Shown here one piece after another: positions 10,926 to 22,500 of a stretch of DNA of 64,000 bases. Position 1 is the first letter of the stretch, and every line of letters starts with the position of its first letter. Position numbers and translations under genes: made by a program. Under the pieces are notes generated by a model that was not told where the DNA came from, made no database searches, and saw only the letters and a program-made list of their open reading frames with translations. Source of the stretch: Capitulum mitella (lineage: Eukaryota; Arthropoda; Thecostraca; Pollicipedomorpha; Pollicipedidae); NCBI GenBank assembly GCA_030062745.1, contig CP099840.1:4030001-4094000 (forward strand), written 5' to 3'.

Positions 10926-12844
10926 ATGGACCAGTGCCCAGAGCCAGTCCTCCCTGCTGCTGGCGATGCACCTGATATGCAGGAACAGCTGGTTACCCTT
11001 TGTAGACAACATGCTGAACACTTGGAGGACAATAAACAGCTGCAGGTTTGTTGCAGTGGTGTGCCATGTAGTATGTGCTCATCTGCCCAGTTCATTATGA
11101 ACTTGCATAACTGTGCAAGGATTTGTCTGCTTTCATAATCATGCTTGCAGTGGATTAAACCACAAATTTACATGATAACATTAAGCTTTCATTTTTACTT
11201 TTTCATGCATTCTTTGTTTGGAAGCCTCCTTGCTTTTGATATTGCAGATCAGAACTGCATGCTTTGCTTTAGCTATGGCATTTTGGCTGCAAAATAGGCA
11301 TCTGAGGCCACGTGATCTGGGGAGTTGTTGCACCCATACACCATCCTGCGTTTTTTGACCACTGCAGTCGAGCGTACGGAAGCTGAAGCACCGGCTGGAC
11401 CAGCTGCAGCGCGAGACGTCTGGTATGGAGACGGAGCACGCGCGAACGCTTCTGACGCGCAGCCAGCTGGAGGCGCTTTGTCGCGAACTGCAGACGCAGA
11501 ACAGAGCCATCAAAGTAAGCTCGGCGATGTTTTTACGTTATTGATGCTATGACGCTTATCAGAGCTCGAATCTGATTTGTTTCCATTTTCGGTCGTTTCA
11601 TTAACCCGGCAATACGTGTGTGTTTCCGCACCGTGCTGGAGATGGAGCGTCAGACGTCCCCACTCAATGAGTCTGCAACCAGTGGACCGATGTGGCTGAT
11701 TAAAATGGTAATCGATTGCACTCGATAATGCGGCGGCGGGTATATCATATTTTTTATGCCCCAAGGCGGTGTCCCGGGTCATACGTCGTGCCAGGACGTG
11801 AGTATTTGGCCGATTTTGGGCTCGCCGTTTTTTGCGCGCAAATTGGCGATTACGGGCTTCCGAAGGCCGGAATAAGTGGAAAGGTATGAGTAGGGTGTCA
11901 GGATATCTGTGTTGGCCACACGTCAGTGTACGTCACGCGATATAAAGAGGCCAGTTGCATTTGAATTTTAAGTATGCTTAATATGTCATATGAAGCTCCA
12001 TTAATACTATCAAACGCCATTAAATGTCATACTTGCGTCCGCACTAGAACTCCATACTTGTGTTCACAACAGGAAATCTTCAAACGTCTGTCACGAGTGG
12101 ATTTCCGACGTAAACGGTTATTTAACCAACAAAATCGCAGCTCTATCAGTTCGGCCTATGATGACCTCACGTGAGGTCATGGGTGTCTGCGTTGACCTCC
12201 CGTGACATTAAAAACACGCTGAGCACTATCGGCCATCTTGCACGACCAGCAGAGTCGTCCCTGAGTCCCTCAGTTTTTCAGAGTCAGGGAACTCCCTCAG
12301 TTCCCTGAGTCCTCGCTTTTCGCCGGTTTGCGCGCTGTTGCGTGACGACGGTTGGCCGCTGCCGGCCAGGAGGAGAGCGTGGTCAGGGTGCGCGAGGAGA
12401 GCGAGAAACGGCGGGCGGTGGCTGCCCAGTTCCAGACCAGCCTGGCCGACATTTCGGCCATGATCGCCGAGGGCTCGCAAAAGAACGCCAAGCTGACCGA
12501 GGAGAACGTCAGTATATCGAACAAACTGGCCAAGCTCTGCGAGCAGTACGAACAAAAGAACACGGTCAGTCACGTTCGTCTGCGGTGGACTGGTTCGTCT
12601 TTTTATTTTGTTGTTTGGGGTCAGTGACTCAGCGCATTTGACGGGCACGTTTCATGATAACCACCAGTGTTGGATCAGGTGCTACCGTGTTTACGGATCT
12701 AAGTGACTGATGAAACCTTCACTCTTTGACTTTATATTTGCTTGACGTTTTTTAAGTAGGTGAAATGTTTGTAAAATGTATATCTTTGCACGTTTGTTAG
12801 ATTGGTTACTTAGAGTTCTTCCTCTACTCTGGAAGCTGTTTACA

Positions 12845-12932
<88 letters not shown>

Positions 12933-15900
12933 CATATATCTGTATCTTGCCATGACAGAATGTTAATCTTGGACAGAATGAAAGGTCCATCTAGTACAGT
13001 TATGTTTGATGTATTTCGCCAGCTGTTTGTGGACCGTCTACGATGCTTGCATTGCAGGCTGTAGCGGAAATGATGAAACAGAAGGAGCTGAAATCTCAGT
13101 TGTCTGATGCCCAGCTTGCTAAATTACAAGCGGAAATGCGAAAGGAAAGAGAGAAGTCTGCCGATGAGAGGCGAATCCTTCAAAAGGTATGACCGTTTTA
13201 CAGTTGAAGAGCATGATACTGCCTTTCATTTCTGAGTGCTAACGATTCCAGAGCTGGCTTTTTCGCAGAGCCGTTACAGATGGACTGGAAAGGCGATAAC
13301 TTGGGTTTCCGAACGCCGTAGCTTATTACTTTGAGCTTTTTTGCGCAATATTATTCGGACATTGACTGCACAGTTGTTTTTAAGTGTTAGAAATGAATCA
13401 TTGTGTCGCACTTGATGCCTTTGCTAAACCTAAAAGTCGAACTGTCGAGGCAGCCGGTTTGTGGGAGAATTCTCGTCGACTCCTGGCGGCGTTCCCAAGT
13501 ACGTACTCGCTTTAACTGACTGTACCGATTCCAGGAGCTGGCGGCCCACCGGCTCCGCTACAACGCCCTGCAAGCCACGGAGGCCGAGCTCAAGGCCCAG
13601 CTCGAGACCTACTCGAAGAGGTTCGACGAGATCCAGGAGGCGCTCGCCAAGTCGAACGGCGCCTTCGACACGTTCAAAACGGACATGGAAAAGGTGCGTT
13701 TGCTCTTTGAGGCTGCGCTCTTGAGCTCAACTTTTGCGTTAAAGACGCCGATGCATCTCCGAATATTCATGGAAGATGTGGTAAATTTGTGTTAAAAACC
13801 GAATGATTTAATTTAATTTAATGCGTTCATGTTTTCAGTGAAATCCTTTCCATGCTTTTGTTTTTGCCGGTGGACACCCGTTTTTCTTGTTTGTGGCGCA
13901 ATGATTTGGTCTTGTAAGGCGTTTGTTTGGAGTACGGACATCGAATAATAAGTGGTTTTGAAATTGGGCTTCTTTGATTAGTTCGGCGTGAGTGCATGTG
14001 CTTGCGTTGTCACACTGCTGATCACGTAACATGAGCTGGCATTGGGTCCCGTAAAGACATCGTTTCATCACCGCACCGTTTCGCACGCGCCGGCGTATTC
14101 ACAGAACGCGCACACCCGCCCTGGCCGTGTAGGTGGCGCAACGCGCCAGCTGCCGGTCCGGTTTCACCACGTTTGCTAATTGACTGTCGCGGGTTGCACG
14201 CCGCTCGATGGCGGCGTTAATCGCGGCGCTGTCTGTCGCACGCACCGGCGGTGACTGAGCCGGGTGGGCGGTCACAGGTGGACGGGTCACTGGTGGCGGG
14301 TGACGCTGGCGGCCGGCTGGTGCTGGAGTGTAATGGACGAGTTTGATGTCTAAGGTCATTCCTCCAGTGCACAGTGTGCTTTTATTTCGACAAGAAAGAG
14401 GAAAACGTTTCATTTTGTCGTCGTGACGTTCGTACACCATGATAAAGGAAATAACAATAATTAGGTACAGTGAAGTGCATGGGCGTTAGTTCTGCCCCCC
14501 CCCCACGTGAACCACGCATCATTCAGAGAGTAGAGACATTGTGCACGCAACATGTCCTAACTTCCATTACATGGAACATAAATGTCGCTGCGGAAGTGCT
14601 GGTAGGAGTATGATGTTTCTTACAATGTACGTGCGTGATTAATTTTGATTTCGGTAGTCGTCTTGCCAATAAATGCTGCTACATCCGGGGGAGCTCATGG
14701 TCGCAGGCAGCATGCCGTCAGAGGTTTAAAGCTTGTCAGCTACACATCCGGACAGCAGGCGCGAGATGAGAAGTCGTGATGCTCGTCAGACCATCGTCGT
14801 TCCACTGCCGTTCGCCGCGTGACGTTCGCCCCGCTCTGCCGGCTCAGATGCAGAAGACGGTGCGGCGGCTGGAGCAGGAGTCGGCCTCCTGGCGGCAGAA
14901 GTGCGCCGCCAACAACCAGGCCCTGCTGAGGATGGCCGAGCAGAAACAGGCGGCCGACGCCGAGCTGCTGTCGCAGCGGCGCCGGCTGGACACGCTGCAG
15001 CGGCTCTGCCACGCGCTGGAGAGCCGAGCCGGCCGGCCGGCCGCCCCCGACGCAGGTCGGCCGCCGACTGTGTCTGTCTGTCTGTTTGCCTGTCTGTCTT
15101 TGTGTGCTCTCGCTGTGTGTGGTTGACCGCCGACTATATCTGCTTGAGATAGACAGACCACAGTCTGTCTGTCTGTCTGTGGATATGTTGTAAGTCTGCC
15201 TGCAGGATTTGTGTGTTCTCCATGCGTGGGTGTGTGATCTCTGAGGTCGTTCTTTGGTGGTTGTGGACTGACCAGTTTCGCCGTTTTGTTCTTCTGCTTC
15301 CCCATATATCATTCCCGTGACTCAACTGCGTTCGCATCCCTTTCTTAATTGGCACTCATTTTGTTCTGCTTACTGTACCGCTGTTCTTTTACTACGCTGT
15401 GTATTTGATTGATACCAGACTGTGGCACAGATCTCGCCGTACTTACAACCAATGGCTGCTCGCACCGCGTCCGTCCTTTTCATGACGTTTTTGTCGAGTG
15501 AGTTGACGATCGGAGACTAACGCCGTGTCTTCTGGCGCGGCAGGAGGGGAACTGTCTGCAAACCAGTCGTCCCCGCCGGCCACCGTCGGCTCCTCCTCGG
15601 ACAGCGTGACCGTCTCCTCGTCGGGACCGGGACCGGGCGGAGACGCCACCCCCGACCAGTCCTCGTCGCGCGAGGACGGGCCGCGCGTGCACTCCTCCGA
15701 CGGCGAGGACGAGCGGTGCGCCCCCGGCCTTCGGAGGGGGACGCAGAGACGTCCGCGGAGGTGTCCAGCGGTGGCCACGACGTCCGGTCTTCCAGTGGGG
15801 AGCGGACCCGGCTGGACCGGCCGCTTGGCGGCTGTGATCCGTCCGTGGGGTCTTCCGGCGGCGGTGGCGCAGCTCCGTGAAACGCCGAGTGCTGCCGATT

Positions 15901-15986
15901 CAGAGCGTAGACTGATGCTGTACAAAGTGTGCTGTGAATTCGTTTTTAACAGATTTTGTTGTAGAAACGGTGGTTTGCATCGTTAG
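10926..15986 (+). CDS. TXLN: Taxilin (7 exons)
   Basis: Taxilins are long coiled-coil proteins that bind syntaxins and are linked to vesicle traffic. Exons: 10926-11045, 11368-11514, 12370-12564, 13058-13186, 13535-13693, 14848-15055, 15544-15986. All have GT-AG borders and the phases agree (0,0,0,0,0,1). The product is about 466 residues. Family landmarks recalled from vertebrate taxilins appear in order: EEQL-like LVTLCRQHAEHLED, RSQLEALCRELQ.QN, EESEKRR..AAQFQTSLADI, KLAKLCEQYEQK, a QKELKSQLSDAQLAKLQ helix, ETYSKRFDEIQEALAKSN..F.TFK.DMEK, then RRLEQES..WRQK..NNQALLRMAEQK and RLCHALE. The start is the first ATG after an in-frame TAG, but an upstream exon is possible. The C-terminal tail after ~15715 may use another frame (see findings). 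No AATAAA follows; AATACA at about 16042 is the only candidate. Confidence 0.93.
12161..12180. promoter_or_regulatory. Perfect 20-bp palindrome: two AGGTCA half-sites around CACGTG
   Basis: The palindrome reads ATGACCT, then CACGTG in the centre, then AGGTCAT, with no mismatch. AGGTCA is the canonical nuclear-receptor half-site and CACGTG is the class B E-box bound by bHLH factors such as Myc/Max or Clock/Cycle. It lies in the taxilin intron 190 bp upstream of exon 12370-12564. Regulatory use is an inference. Confidence 0.5.
12845..12926. repeat. (CA)n(TA)n compound microsatellite
   Basis: About 16 CA units are followed directly by roughly 22 TA units, with one interruption, in the taxilin intron between exons ending 12564 and starting 13058. 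Confidence 0.97.
15068..15190. repeat. Interrupted (TCTG)n microsatellite
   Basis: Two runs of TCTG/TGTC repeats (about 15068-15098 and 15163-15181) begin just inside the intron after taxilin exon 14848-15055. The minus-strand Gln/Thr/Asp-rich frames across them are artefacts of the repeat. Confidence 0.85.
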
Positions 15987-16066
15987 CTGCTGACGCCGCG
16001 CGCACTTTTAGCGCTGCGCTGGACAGATGAAGTGATCAAAGGAATACAGTTGTGAACTATGAATGG

Positions 16067-16072
16067 TTTATT
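16067..16072 (-). terminator. Possible poly(A) signal of CPAP1-A
   Basis: AATAAA on the minus strand, about 520 nt after the CPAP1-A stop codon at 16592-16594. It lies between the converging 3' ends of taxilin and CPAP1-A. Confidence 0.4.
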
Positions 16073-16591
16073 TCTACCACGCCTTTCGAGGAGCTTATCA
16101 CTACGCATTGCGGATGAAAGCACGACTTTCCTCGCATACATTTGGCATCGAGTTAGCTTACGCTAGACGTTTAACCAGTCTCAGTAAGCACATTCACCGC
16201 ATTCTTCGCAGCTTTGCGAGCAACAAGCAAATCCACCACACACAAGAGTAGAAAGCACTGGTTGTTCCAAACCCCGAGCACCGACGTTGTCCGCTGGTAA
16301 GCTAACATTACCACTCGCAAGCAGCTGGTAAGGTCGGTCCCGTTAACACGTTCCTCTAACAACACCCGCCTTCAGCAGCCTTCGCATGATCAAAGGCAGC
16401 AAGTGCTGAGGCACAGTTCATCGGCCGCCCACGCTCAGTCTGCACATCCATGACTGAGTGGACGGGACTCCCATCCTTGTACACCAACCATCCCAGCAGG
16501 CCGACACGACCAACTCCCAATTGTCGGACTCGAACGTCTGACAGACGACACCGCACGAACTCAGCGTGAGCCCCGCTCGCCGGCTGTCCCG

Positions 16592-19500
16592 TCAGCCGGT
16601 GTAGCGCTTCCGCTTGCCGATGCGGGCTCCGAACTCGGGCTCGCCCGACTTGCCGTGGCTCGGCTTGAACGGCGGGAACGTGAACGCCGGCCGGCTGGTG
16701 GTTGGCTCCGTGGCCGGACCGGCGCTCGTCCTCGTCTCCTGTCGCGGCCGCGCCTCCTCGCTCGGCGGCGGTCTCCGCGGCTCCTCTACGCTCGGCGGCG
16801 GTCTCCGCAGCGCCTCCGCACTCGGTCTCGGCCTGCGGAGCTCCTCTGCGCTCGGCGGCGGCCGACTCGGCTTCTCCGCGCCCGTCTTTTTAGCCTGCTT
16901 CGACGCCGGCTTCCGGCGGCGCACCTTTCGCAGCCGGCGTCTGACCTTGACCCGGAGCCTGGGCCGGCTCGGCGCCCTGGCCGCCTCCTGGCCGGCCGGG
17001 CCGGGAGCCGGTACACTCGTGGTGGCCGGGAAGTAGGGCCCGCTGACCTCGTCCACGGGCGAGTCCTTCGCCGGCCGGACGGGAGCTGGAGGCTCCGGCC
17101 CGACCGATGTCGTCGGTTTAAGGCGCGGGGATGAACTGTAATTTTCGTTGCGCGGAGGTGGAGCGTAGTTTTGCGTGCGTGGCGGTGGTGCGTATTTGTC
17201 TTGTCGAGGAGGTGAGATGTATTTTTTGTCGCGGGGTGGTGACGAATACTTGGCAAGCTGAGCAGCTAATGTGTCTCCTCTATCATCTGTCGTTGAATGT
17301 TCTTCGGGGCGTTGCAGTGTTGCCTCGCTTTCCACCTCTTGTCTGAAACGGTCCCGGTCTTCTGGAGTAGTGGTGTATTCGCTCTCCGGACGCGATTCGT
17401 ACGTTTCAGCGAGCTGAGACACCGGACGCTCGTCTTCACGCGGAGGAGGTGAATACTCTTCGCCTCCCGAGTCCGTGACGAGCTCCTCCCTGTGAACCTC
17501 GCCGTGAACCGGCCTCGGTTCGCGGCGGTCGGGCTCGGCGGGCGGCAGCACCTCAGCCGTCTGCCGGGTCTGCTCCGCGGCGGCCGACGGGCGGCGGCCC
17601 GCACCGTGCGGGTCCCGCTCGGCCTGCTGCGGCCGCGCAGGACGAGGCACAGCGGGAGGCCGGGTCACCTGGGTCGGCGGAGGGGCCAGCGGCCGGACGG
17701 GCTGCGGCGTCTGGGAGGGCTGCGGGCGGCCTGTGCTGACGTAGGTCCGCGGATAGGACGGGCCTCGGCGCGGCGGTGGATACGGACTGGAAGTATAGGG
17801 CCTGGATGAAGGGCTGGAACTATATGGCCGCGGGGACGGGCTGGCATTGAAGGGTCTTTGGTACGGGCTAGAACCATAAGGATCAGATGATTTGTGGGGT
17901 CTTGGAATAGGGACCGAGCTGTAGGGCTTCGTGTACGGGCTGGAACTAGGCGGACGCGAAGCCGGGCTTGAGCTGTGGGGGCGTGAATCCGTGCTCGAGC
18001 TATAGGGGCGTGGGTATGGGCTTGAGCTATAGGGTCGTGGAGATGGACTGGAGCTATAGGGGCTTGGCGACGGACTGAAGCCGTAGGGACGTGGAGACGG
18101 ACCGGAGCTTTCGGGCCGCGAGGATGAGCTGGAGCTGTACGGGCTCCGAGGCTCAGGGCTGCTGTAAGGGCGCGGAACCGGGGTGCGGTATTTTGGTCGC
18201 GGCGTTGGCTCTCCGCTATAGGGCCTTGACGTAGGCGCTCCACTATAGGGCCGTGGCGTAGGTGTTCCACTATAGGGCCGTGGCGTCGGTGCTCCGCTGT
18301 AGGGCCGCGATGTCGGTGTGCCTCTGTACGGGCTTGGTGTTGATGTCCCGGTACTAATGTAAGTTCTCGGCCGCCCTGCGCCGCTGTACGGCCGCGGGGC
18401 CGTCGTGCTGCCGTAGGGCCGCGGGGTCGTGCTGCCGTAAGGCCGCGGGGTCGGTGTACTGCTGTAGGGCCGCGGGGCCGGTGTACTGCTGTAGGGCCGT
18501 GCAGTGCTACTGTAGGGCCGTGCGGTGCTACTGTAGGGGCGAGGAGCCCGGCTGGAGCTGTGCTGCGCCGCACTGGCCGGCGCCGCGGTGCCCAGATGGG
18601 CGATGTGCGGTTTCGGCGTGGTGCCGTGCGGCGGCGGCGACCACGGGCCGGCGGTCGGTCGCGGCGTGCCGATCAGGTGCCCCGAGGCCGTGTACGTGCG
18701 GGGCACGGACACCCAGCGGCCGCGCGCCGGGCCGCCGCCGTACTCGCGCCCCTGTCGGTACCGGGGCCGGTAGCGCGGCCGCCGGGACTCCGGCGGCGGC
18801 ACCGACCGGCCGGCGGGCGGCCGCGGCGCCGGCCGGGGACCGTCCTGAGTCCGGCCGGCCGGCTCCGGCGGGCGGGGGACGCGCCGCTCCTCCGAGCGGC
18901 GACCGGGGACCGTCCGGTTGGGTGATCGGCCGGCCGGCTCCGGTGACGGCGCGGCCCGCGCCTCCTCCGGCCGCCGCTCGCCGGCCGCGGGAGCCGCTCG
19001 CTCCCGCACCGGCTCCGGCCGCCTCCCAGCCAGCGAGTACTGCCTGTAGCGGGCCCGGGAGTCGGTGCTGGGGGGACGGGCAGGCGGCGGACGGGCGCGG
19101 GAGTCCTCCCCGTCCTCCCCGGCCGGCCGCTGCCGCTGCGTGCGCTCCGGGGAGGGGTTCTTGCGGCGCGGGCGCGGCGTTTCCTCCCGCTGCTCGCCGC
19201 TGTAGAGCCGGTCGTTGACGTAGTGGTACCCCTCGGACTGGTGGCACTCGACGCTGTACCACCAGTCGCACACTAGGTGCTGCTGGTTAAAGACGGTGCC
19301 CGTGTTGCACAGGAACGACTGCTGCACGTGCTGCGGAGTGCAGTAGTGCCACACCTGTGGGCGTGGTCGTGAAAAGGTCACGTGACTCATGTCCCGGTGT
19401 TTTTAGCGATTATGTTGCAGTATTTGGAATTCACTACGTTACGTTGTTTCGAAAGACTATGAATGTCTGCGAGCTTGTACGATCCCACCTGACGCAGACG

Positions 19501-22500
19501 AATATTCTGAAACGAAGTCTGGAGGAACATCATTCTAACTGAGAGGCATTGCGCTGCTTAATGTCAGGATAATGCGATTTTAAGACGAACGACGATGCAA
19601 GGGCATTCTAACAGGCTGCGTTTTTGCAATGCTTCCCGTTGTGCTTCACATGTGAACCACAACGAAGACTTCACACAAAAAGACTTCAGTTACACAAACC
19701 AACTTCAGGGCCACCCGGCCTACAAACCGATTATCTGAACCGATCCCAGCGTCACCCAGCCTACAGACCGATTATCCAAACCGATTCCAGCGCCATCCGG
19801 TCTACAAACCGATTATACAAGCTGGTCCCAGCGTCACCCGGCGTTTCGACACTGCACCGGCTCGTTAGCCGGCGACCGTCAGCATGCGTAACGCGAGCGG
19901 CGCGCATCCCCTCGCTCCACCGTCACACCTCATTTCTCAACCCGCGCGTCCGGCCAGTCACGACGGCCTCGTCCGCCGCGACGCGATCGGCCGCGACGAC
20001 CACGGACTGTTTGCCTTTGTACGCGCCGCGCCATTGAGACGCCCGCGCGACGCAACGCGAGGGCGCGGCGGAGCGTGGCGCGTGGCGCAACGGCGGCTCA
20101 CCTGGCAGCGGGTCTCCATGTCGGCGTAGAAGCCGGGCGGCCGGCCGCGGCACGAGAAGCCGGTGCTCGGGATGCTCGTCAGCGTCGGGTAGTCGCGGCC
20201 GGCCGAGCCCTTGATGCAGTCGCCGTCCGGGTCCTGGGGCGTGCTCGGGCAGCCGGGCTCGGCGGCGGCCGCCGGCCGCGGCGGAGCGGTGCCGCGGCTC
20301 GGCCGCGCTCGCGCCGGGTCCCGGCGGGTACCGCGCGCGCGGCGCGGGCGTGCTGCGGTACCTCCGGACGGCCTCGGCCTCCGAATCCGGCCGGCGCTGC
20401 TGCTCCGAGTCCCGGTACCGGTGGTGCGACGCCTGGTGCCGGCCGGCGGCGTACCCCCGCGCCGGCTCCGGCTCCGCGCGGTACAGGTCGTCGCGGTACG
20501 GGTCGTCGCGGTACCGCGGCGCGGGGGAGGCGCGCTCGGCGGGCTCCGTCCGCCAGGGGACCGCCCTGTCCGTCGGTGGCCCGCGGCGGCGGCGCAGCTC
20601 CGCCCTCAGCCGCAGCCGCTCCGGGTCGTCAGGGGTCACGGCGCCGCCGGGCGGCCGCTCCGGGCTGAAGTAGGTGGACCGGCGGGCGGAGGCGACGGCC
20701 TCCTGGTCTTCCCTGACGCCGGGCGCGGCCGGCCGGCGGTGCCGCGCCGGCGCGGAACTGTCCCTCCTCGGCGAACGGAACCTCGAGGCCTCTCGAGGCC
20801 TGGCTGACCAGTCGGTCTGTTTGTGCTTAGCCCTGCGGCTCTTGCTGTCCAGCGCCTGGCGGTGCGGCACGCCGTGCCCGCGCCGCCTCCTGCCGCTCGA
20901 ATCGGGCCGCGTCGGCCCCGCCTCGTCGTCTCCGACGTTCAGCATCCGCGGGCTGAAGTACATCTGGCTCGAGTACTCGCCCACAGGCGCGGGCGGCCGC
21001 CTGGCGGCTCGCGCTCCGCCGCTTCCCCTCCGTCGGACTCCGCGACCTGCCTTCGTGACCCCGCTCCGGTGACCTCCGGCGGGGCCGGCGAAAACCACGC
21101 GGACCCCAGTCGGCCCCGGGCCTGCCGCATGTATCAGCGAGTCCCGCCGGCGGTGGTGGTCCCCTCCGTGCGGCGGTCCGAGCTCGGGACCGGCGACGGT
21201 CCGGGGCAGCAGGCGCGACACCCGGATCTGGTCCAGCGCCGGCCGACCGGGCCCGGCCACGCGCAGGTGGTAGACGACGTCGCTGTGGGTCGTGTCTCCG
21301 CGCGCCGTGGACAGGGCCGACATCAGCGCTGCGGGCAGAGGGGTGCTGGGTCACCGGCTGACGTGATCAACACGGACATCACGCAGGGAGGAGCCGGATC
21401 ATTGAATGATGTAATCATCGTGGGAATCAGGGCGATAAATGCAGTGATGCAGATTCACTGACTGAAGTAGTCGAGGCGTACATTAGTGCCGTAAGCAAGA
21501 AGATAAAGAACCATTGGCTGACGATGTTACGATCTACATCAAACCAGCGAACGTAGAGTTATCTGGCGTGTACGTGACACTCAGGCGTCCAGTAAAGCTG
21601 TGATGAATTGATGTGTTTGTGTCATCACTGGCGTAGTGATGATGCACGTCCTAAATAGGACGGTCTCTGACGGTGGTTTTCACAACTCTTGACTGCCTTT
21701 CTATGGCTGTCCTTGATTATTAACGTCTGAAAACTACCGTGATGTCTTACGTTTTCGTTGCGAATGAAATATCAAAGCCCACATCGGAGCAGCATTGCTT
21801 CCGTATGTTTCTGGTGACCAAGGGAGAGTAAGACAAGCATGAGTGAAACTGCTGGCGTCTCTCTCACAAGGAACACCGGTGATTTGATTACACTGGCCCG
21901 GCACTGCGGTGTACGCCGTGGCGTGTCCGATAGCCTTGCAATGACAACCCGCCTTTCAGTCTCACCGCACTGGACAAGTGTCTGTTCCGGATGCAGGTGA
22001 AGCTGTCCGGGAAGCCTCGTCATGTTGACGCCAGCTCTGCTGTTCTGGTTTATTGGCTGCAGGCGATGCGTGACCACGTCTCCCAACCGAATCCCAGCCA
22101 GCGGGGTTTGATGGCTCGGTTTCTACACCTCCCCCGTCCCTCTCACTTTCCGGCGTTGTCTCGGCGGCGTCATGAGAAGGAAGTAAACTTGCGTGAAGTG
22201 AGCCGATTCAAGCCCTGGAATTTGACTCGGTTCGACTAGCCTGTCAGCGGTGCTCTCGTGTGGCACACGTGTGATATGACACGCTGGAAACATACCAAGA
22301 GGACAAAAACGTCCATGCTGTTCACTGTATTACGTCATGCTTAACATGTCTCACTCATAACGTGGCATGTACGATCAATAAATATAGACATACATGGCAT
22401 ATTGAACTGCGGCTCGGGCAGCAATGCTGTTGAGACGGACCGCTGTATGAAGTGTGTGGATTAGTTTGATGGAAGTTTAAGAATGGAACGTTAGTGTCCA

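Noticed and set aside
11930-11950. TATAAA near 11942 as a promoter
   Set aside because: It lies within a taxilin intron in AT-rich DNA and has no initiator or downstream exon that would need it.
12691-12990. A 99-codon frame through the CA/TA microsatellite
   Set aside because: Tyr/Ile and Cys/Val runs are direct translations of the dinucleotide repeat.
17665-19271. Long frames of 247-302 codons on both strands opposite or beside CPAP1-A exon 3
   Set aside because: They overlap the frame that holds the chitin-binding domain and PYSS repeats, have Arg/Ala/Gly-rich shadow composition, and arise from GC-rich repetitive coding DNA.
20075-20807. Plus-strand frames of ~197 codons opposite CPAP1-A exon 2
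   Set aside because: Arg/Ala/Gly/Pro-rich antisense shadows with no similarity; the conserved domain is on the minus strand.
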